Origin: Metridium senile
Taxonomy: Eukaryota > Cnidaria > Anthozoa > Actiniaria > Metridiidae
Length of the DNA: 64,000 bases
Assembly: GCA_949775045.1 (NCBI GenBank)
Contig: OX459106.1
Coordinates: forward strand, 2,220,727-2,284,726
Reading direction: 5' to 3'
Shown here: positions 60,294 through 64,000 of the stretch, one piece after another
How positions within the stretch are numbered: position 1 is the stretch's first letter
Layout of the letters: every line of letters starts with the position of its first letter
Made by a program: the position numbers and the translations under genes
The notes under the pieces: model-generated
The model's database searches: none
What the model was told of the DNA's origin: nothing
Seen by the model: only the letters and a program-made list of their open reading frames with translations

Positions 60294-60716
60294 TTATAAA
60301 AATTTAGATGCCAAATAACCTACAGTCATCATACCCCCACCAACATAAATCATCTCATATTGCTTTTGTTTATTACTAGGTTTATAATAATTTGAAAATT
60401 GCGGTTGTTTATTATCAAAACTCAAATCAGGATGAGCTTTAGAGTATAGTTTAAACGCATAATCAGTATCATTCAAATTACTATCCGCCAATTTCTTTTT
60501 TTCATATTGTGATTCAAGCCAATCCTGATATTGCTGTCTTTTCTTTTCAAATTCTCCCATATCATGTTGATATTTTTCAAGAGCTTTGTCATGTCTTATT
60601 TTTTCTTCATCAGAATGAGAACCATTAGATGATAAGGATTTAGCTAGATAACTACCCCCAACAAAAGCTGTTGCATTCAAAACAGCGCCTGCTATCATTA
60701 CTGCAATCGTTGCCAT
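60294..60716 (-). CDS. Small membrane protein with two terminal hydrophobic segments, 140 aa
   Basis: Hydrophobic N-terminus (about 3-28, TIAVMIAGAVLNATAFVGGS) and C-terminus (about 121-140) enclose a charged helical middle rich in Lys, Glu, Gln and Asp. No signal-peptidase site is evident. Likely a virion or assembly-membrane component; family unnamed to me. Spacing to the next gene downstream is 68 bp. TATAAAAA at 60737-60744 lies 28 nt before the ATG. Confidence 0.8.
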   Translation of the reverse strand: MATIAVMIAGAVLNATAFVGGSYLAKSLSSNGSHSDEEKIRHDKALEKYQHDMGEFEKKRQQYQDWLESQYEKKKLADSNLNDTDYAFKLYSKAHPDLSFDNKQPQFSNYYKPSNKQKQYEMIYVGGGMMTVGYLASKFL

Positions 60717-60736
60717 ATGTTATATATATTCATTAT

Positions 60737-60744
60737 TTTTTATA
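60737..60744 (-). promoter_or_regulatory. TATA-like box (TATAAAAA)
   Basis: 28 nt upstream of the 140-aa gene's ATG. Confidence 0.55.
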
Positions 60745-60750
60745 CCTGTT

Positions 60751-60981
60751 TTAAAAAGGTTTTGGTAGAATTTTTTTATCTTCAAGATATTCCTTCAGAT
60801 ACATAGATCCTCCAAGAACAAGAACCCACTTACCATAATTTGACAAACTTGAACTAGGATCACTAATAAATGATTCTTTCATAGTTTTTTTACCAACATA
60901 GCCAATAAGGGAAGCTATTCCAATTACTACGCTGGCATCAGTTGCTATTTTAACTAATTTGTTTTCTGTTGCTTTAGACAT
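60751..60981 (-). CDS. Very small membrane protein, 76 aa
   Basis: Two hydrophobic stretches, about 12-28 (TDASVVIGIASLIGYVG) and 49-62 (YGKWVLVLGGSMYL), separated by a short polar loop. It is accepted as a gene because of its place in the tight minus-strand series and its TATAAATA box at 61008-61015. Function unknown. Confidence 0.7.
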   Translation of the reverse strand: MSKATENKLVKIATDASVVIGIASLIGYVGKKTMKESFISDPSSSLSNYGKWVLVLGGSMYLKEYLEDKKILPKPF

Positions 60982-61007
60982 TGTTATAGTATATATAAAT
61001 ATTTTAT

Positions 61008-61015
61008 TATTTATA
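61008..61015 (-). promoter_or_regulatory. TATA-like box (TATAAATA)
   Basis: 34 nt upstream of the 76-aa gene's ATG. Confidence 0.45.
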
Positions 61016-61021
61016 TCATTT

Positions 61022-61426
61022 TTATTCCATACCTATTATTGGAACTGATTTTTTTGATTTAACAGGGGTTTTTGATTTAACAAGTGGTTCTGATACAGGT
61101 TTTTCTTCGTTTTCTTCATGATTAGGTTTTATTGGAGTAATATTTTTATTATTTTTCTTCCATCTGAAATATAAATCTACTGCTGTCAATGTTATTCCTA
61201 CTAATGATAATCCAGTTGTTAGTGATATCTCAGGCATCCAGTTTTTTGAACTTGATTGTTCGTCATCATCAGTATTATTTTCTAATTCAAGAGCTTTTTT
61301 AGCTTTCTTATGATATTCTACTAGTTTTCTACCAGCAGCAACTTTTTTTGGATCTTTTTGTTTTTGAACTTTTTCAGGTTCCTTAGTTATTTGTTCATCA
61401 ACTAATTTATCATTGTTTTCTGTCAT
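61022..61426 (-). CDS. Basic single-pass membrane protein, 134 aa
   Basis: The first ATG is at 61426; an open frame runs a few codons further back but only from a TTG. A Lys-rich segment (KDPKKVAAGRKLVEYHKKAK, about 23-42) precedes one membrane span (about 69-86), and a second Lys/Pro-rich tail ends the protein. The basic parts could contact DNA or capsid on one side of a membrane (inference). AAATCGTATAAG upstream (61454-61465) is the promoter-like box. Confidence 0.8.
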   Translation of the reverse strand: MTENNDKLVDEQITKEPEKVQKQKDPKKVAAGRKLVEYHKKAKKALELENNTDDDEQSSSKNWMPEISLTTGLSLVGITLTAVDLYFRWKKNNKNITPIKPNHEENEEKPVSEPLVKSKTPVKSKKSVPIIGME

Positions 61427-61450
61427 CTTATAATACAAGTATATTAATAA

Positions 61451-61465
61451 ATTCTTATACGATTT
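61451..61465 (-). promoter_or_regulatory. TATA-like box (AAATCGTATAAGAAT)
   Basis: 33 nt upstream of the ATG at 61426, which supports that start. Confidence 0.55.
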
Positions 61466-61489
61466 ATTAATATTTAATAATATTATTAT

Positions 61490-61805
61490 TTATGCTCAAG
61501 AGTTTCTATTGTCTGCTCAAGAGTCTGCTTAAGAGTGCTCAATAGTCTGCTCAACAGTTTCAACAGTCTGCTCAAGAGTGCTCAAGAGTCTGCTCAACAG
61601 TTTTTATTGTCTGCTTAACAGTTTCAACAGTCTGCTCAACAGTTTCAACAGTCTGCTCAAGAGTGCTCAAGAGTCTGCTCAACAGTTTCTATTGTCTGCT
61701 CAAGAGTCTGCTTAAGAGTGCTCAATAGTCTGCTCAACAGTTTCAACAGTCTGCTCAAGAGTGCTCAAGAGTCTGCTCAACAGTTTCAACAGTCTGCTCA
61801 AGAGA
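61490..61805 (-). repeat. Compound tandem repeat overlapping the 3' end of a viral gene
   Basis: Built from 12-bp (CTGCTCAAGAGT / CTGCTCAACAGT), 9-bp (TTCAACAGT) and 10-bp (GCTCAAGAGT) pieces, with a 183-bp higher-order period (for example TTTCTATTGTCTGCTC at 61503 and 61686). The right edge codes for the C-terminus of the 196-aa protein. The 10-bp pieces shift the frame and create the stop at 61755. Confidence 0.9.
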
Positions 61806-62345
61806 TTGCTCAATAGTTTTATGAATATTCTTCTCAAAATTATCATTATTACTAATTTTAATATGTTTTGCTATTTGAAGTAAACCACTTGCTAAAGCAA
61901 CAGTTCTTCCACCTTTCAAAATAACAAATCCAGCAAGGTTATTTAGCTCTTGTTTTACCAATTCATTTTTCTGTAAATCTTTACAAAGCTCCTTTTTATT
62001 ATCAATAGTTATTACATATGAAACTAATTCGGCAGCTGTTTCTATAGCAGTATCAACTAATCCGTTTGTTACTTTATTACCCATTAAAATTTGATATCTA
62101 TTATAATATTTATCCACATCTTTTGGAGACAACTTTTTAACATCACCCAAATTCATATTTACTCCTGTATAAGTTTTAATAGTTCCAAGAACAGCAAGAA
62201 TAGATAATTGTTCTCTTTTTTCTTCAATTTCTGTATCGGCTTTTTTAACATCCGGCTTCTTTTTTGGTTTCTTTTCTATTACCTCATCATTTTCCACTTT
62301 TTCTATTTTATTATCATCCATATATTGATCGAGAATTGATGTCAT
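61755..62345 (-). CDS. Viral-element protein with repeat-derived C-terminus, 196 aa
   Basis: A charged, Lys-rich N-terminus (about 1-45) leads to a helical domain (about 46-165) with the segments LSPKDVDKYYNRYQILMG, LVDTAIETAAELVSYVITI and GFVILKGGRTVALASGLLQI, mildly hydrophobic but without a clear membrane span. The end (from about 177) is a run of EQxxETVEQT copies written by the DNA repeat at 61490-61805. Probably a structural protein; the family is unnamed to me. Its length is likely to vary between copies because of the repeat. TATAAATA at 62367-62374. Confidence 0.8.
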   Translation of the reverse strand: MTSILDQYMDDNKIEKVENDEVIEKKPKKKPDVKKADTEIEEKREQLSILAVLGTIKTYTGVNMNLGDVKKLSPKDVDKYYNRYQILMGNKVTNGLVDTAIETAAELVSYVITIDNKKELCKDLQKNELVKQELNNLAGFVILKGGRTVALASGLLQIAKHIKISNNDNFEKNIHKTIEQSLEQTVETVEQTLEHS

Positions 62346-62366
62346 ATAATAGTATATAGTTCTATT

Positions 62367-62374
62367 TATTTATA
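62367..62374 (-). promoter_or_regulatory. TATA-like box (TATAAATA)
   Basis: 29 nt upstream of the 196-aa gene's ATG. Confidence 0.45.
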
Positions 62375-62996
62375 TCATTCCAGGTATTTCTACATATGAT
62401 ATATATGGATGTCGTAAACAAAAGCATACTCTAGAATATTTTTCCGATTTTAGTATTTCTAAAAAATGTTTTTTATTTTCTAAACCTAAATCACCACCAA
62501 ACTCGTCAAAAAGAATCTGATTGGATATTTTATTTGGGTTATAAAATGATATAATACAACTAACATTATCACGAAACGGTTTTGCTATGGCTGTTAGCTG
62601 TTGTGTTAATACCCATACTGATATCTTATCATGTCTACCTGAAAATGCTAAATTTATAAACTTATTAGACCGTTGTTTTAATTCCTTTGAAAAAGCACAG
62701 TCGTCTAGAATTATTAATGTGTTCTGACCTGAAAACAATTCCTTACAACATGACAATAATTCATTGATCTCATCAACACTATCAGCATCAGGTGATAAAA
62801 CAATAAATCTTGGATCGTTATTAGCAAAGCCTTTGTACGTTGAGTTTCTTGAATACGTTGGACATATTAATACAATATATTCAAATACATACCGATATGA
62901 GGTTCTTAATAAATCGACTAAATATTTTGTTTTACCTGAATTTGTTGGGCCGGTTATAATACTGTGAAATGGTGTTTCGCTTTTTAATTCTTCCAT
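62370..62996 (-). CDS. A32-type (FtsK/HerA superfamily) genome-packaging ATPase
   Basis: 208 residues, a usual size for the compact packaging ATPases of Polintons and related viruses. Walker A is GPTNSGKT (16-23), Walker B is LIILDD (94-99), and the strand with a sensor glutamine is VWVLTQQ (127-133). These proteins pump viral DNA into preformed capsids using ATP. The stop is 24 bp before the next gene's ATG and the gene follows the capsid gene directly, the usual arrangement for a morphogenesis cluster. Its upstream TATA-like sequence is weaker and closer (63004-63011) than in neighbours. Not a host kinase: there is no other domain. Confidence 0.88.
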   Translation of the reverse strand: MEELKSETPFHSIITGPTNSGKTKYLVDLLRTSYRYVFEYIVLICPTYSRNSTYKGFANNDPRFIVLSPDADSVDEINELLSCCKELFSGQNTLIILDDCAFSKELKQRSNKFINLAFSGRHDKISVWVLTQQLTAIAKPFRDNVSCIISFYNPNKISNQILFDEFGGDLGLENKKHFLEILKSEKYSRVCFCLRHPYISYVEIPGMI

Positions 62997-63026
62997 TTAT
63001 TATATTTTATAATACTAAAAATCTTT

Positions 63027-64000
63027 TTAATACATAATTGATTTTAAATCACTATTTTCAACTTCCATAAGAGCATCAGCAACAACATACATATAACATG
63101 TTATATTACCAGCACCACCTACTTTTCTTCTAATTTCTAGTTTAACTCCATCTTTTGTGCTATTCAATAACATCCCATTACCATGAATATCATTAGTAGG
63201 ATATGTTCTCAAATCGATCCATAGAGCAAATTTATTAGAATAGAAATCTTTTTGGGTTAAATTATCAGTTTTACCAAATCTACCTCTAATAGAATTCCAA
63301 AAATCGGTTGGTAGCATTCCTTTCGAATATAATTTATTTGGCAGACCATCCACATTAACATCTACTTGAGTAATATCTGGGTTAACAAATTTTTCTGAGT
63401 CTCTTGTACCTAGAACATATGCTTCAGTAAACAAACACATAGATCGTCTTGGTATATTAACATGCTCATTTATTACCGATGTTGTGGCTTTATTAATTGT
63501 GAATGTCTTGTGGAGAAGAATATTTTCATAATAGAAACCTCTACCAACTTGATAAGCTGCTTGAGCTTCACGTGCTAGAAAATCACTAACAATACACTCA
63601 TATTCAAGCTCAATATTTGATAGACTATACGCGTATGATTTTGATGAATCGCTGGTAATAGTAATCTCCGAACTTCCAGGAAGTGTAATTTCAAAGGATA
63701 GGGTATTTCTTAACGATTTTGGATAAAACACACCATGTGAATCAAGAATTGGATGATTAATAGGTATTCTATATTTATCACTATAAACTGCTGCTAGCCC
63801 TACTTCTGATGCATCTGCCGTTACTTTATCACCTGCAGCTGTTCGTAATTTTCGCATATTAGACGATGAAACACCTTCTCTTAGCATATTTTCACGTTCG
63901 TTTTTCAATAAAAACAAATCGGAATATGTGTTATATAGATCAATACGTTGTGTATCTTGTAAAATCTCACCTCCGTATAAAACTCTCATTCTTGAAATAA
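63027..64000 (-). CDS. Probable double-jelly-roll major capsid protein, C-terminal part
   Basis: Open from the window edge to a TAA at 63027, at least 323 codons. The first ATG in view (63989) is probably internal, because the frame continues past it to base 64000. Strand-rich sequence without membrane segments; the C-terminal segment from about LEIRRKVGGAGNITCYMYVV to the end has the pattern I associate with the last strands of Polinton-type capsid proteins. It would form the trimeric hexon-like shell units. Adjacent to the packaging ATPase. Confidence is limited because the N-terminal jelly roll is outside the window. Confidence 0.65.
   Translation of the reverse strand, partial: ISRMRVLYGGEILQDTQRIDLYNTYSDLFLLKNERENMLREGVSSSNMRKLRTAAGDKVTADASEVGLAAVYSDKYRIPINHPILDSHGVFYPKSLRNTLSFEITLPGSSEITITSDSSKSYAYSLSNIELEYECIVSDFLAREAQAAYQVGRGFYYENILLHKTFTINKATTSVINEHVNIPRRSMCLFTEAYVLGTRDSEKFVNPDITQVDVNVDGLPNKLYSKGMLPTDFWNSIRGRFGKTDNLTQKDFYSNKFALWIDLRTYPTNDIHGNGMLLNSTKDGVKLEIRRKVGGAGNITCYMYVVADALMEVENSDLKSIMY

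Larger units (their letters stand above)
54950..64000. mobile_element. Integrated Polinton/adintovirus-like viral element, left part (right end beyond window)
   Basis: Eleven closely packed ORFs without introns, ten on the minus strand and one on the plus strand, contrast with the sparse repeat-filled host DNA. An A32-type ATPase, a capsid-like protein, a candidate minor capsid protein and several small membrane proteins form a virion-morphogenesis cluster. The frames are long and unbroken, so the copy is young or intact in this part. DNA polymerase B, integrase and protease, expected in Polintons and adintoviruses, are not seen. A contig from a free virus misjoined to host DNA cannot be excluded. 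The left limit is approximate. Confidence 0.75.

Noticed and set aside
63027..63989. Taking the ATG at 63989 as the start of the capsid gene
   Set aside because: The frame is open to the last base of the window, and the protein lacks the first half expected of a double jelly roll; the start is probably outside.

Overview
This is eukaryotic, intron-containing, AT-rich and very repeat-rich DNA, most likely from a marine invertebrate. A cnidarian is my best guess, because several proteins at the right end look like unnamed families I recall as recurrent in cnidarian genome predictions; that is memory, not a search. I see no bacterial genes.

Layout. (1) 1-7538: three head-to-tail copies of a 2.34-kb repeat. 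Copy 2 is interrupted by a 712-bp TTAA-flanked element and copy 3 by a 410-bp element. (2) 7540-8460: short tandem repeats, a tRNA-like fragment and a hairpin. (3) 8469-17814, minus strand: one host gene that I could follow through 11 coding exons (936 bp, 311 codons plus stop, frame consistent at all ten junctions). It encodes a membrane-anchored short-chain dehydrogenase of the HSD17B12 / very-long-chain 3-oxoacyl-CoA reductase type. Its introns hold trinucleotide arrays and several foldback/MITE elements. (4) About 16.8-51.3 kb: a tandem array of about 3.01-kb units. Each unit carries a copy of this gene's first coding exon with its splice donor and 5' flank, so the window holds 12 copies of exon 1 (one cut by a 200-N gap) but one copy of exons 2-11. 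The gap looks like a join between two overlapping versions of the same array. (5) 51.3-54.2 kb: nested small transposons, including a 187-bp element with an 8-bp target duplication, and a diverged inverted copy of part of the 2.34-kb repeat. (6) About 55.0 kb to the window end: a compact, nearly intron-free viral block of eleven ORFs.

The viral block has an A32-type packaging ATPase, a protein resembling the C-terminal part of a double-jelly-roll major capsid protein (running off the window), a candidate minor capsid protein, a set of small membrane and coiled-coil proteins, and a TATA-binding-protein-like gene. This points to an integrated Polinton/adintovirus-like element or a related virus. 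DNA polymerase, integrase and protease are not visible and, if present, lie beyond 64000. Eight of its nine complete minus-strand genes have a TATAAA-like box 28-38 nt upstream of the ATG (the 58202 gene with a weaker TTTAAAAA version), which fits a virus that carries its own TBP-like factor.
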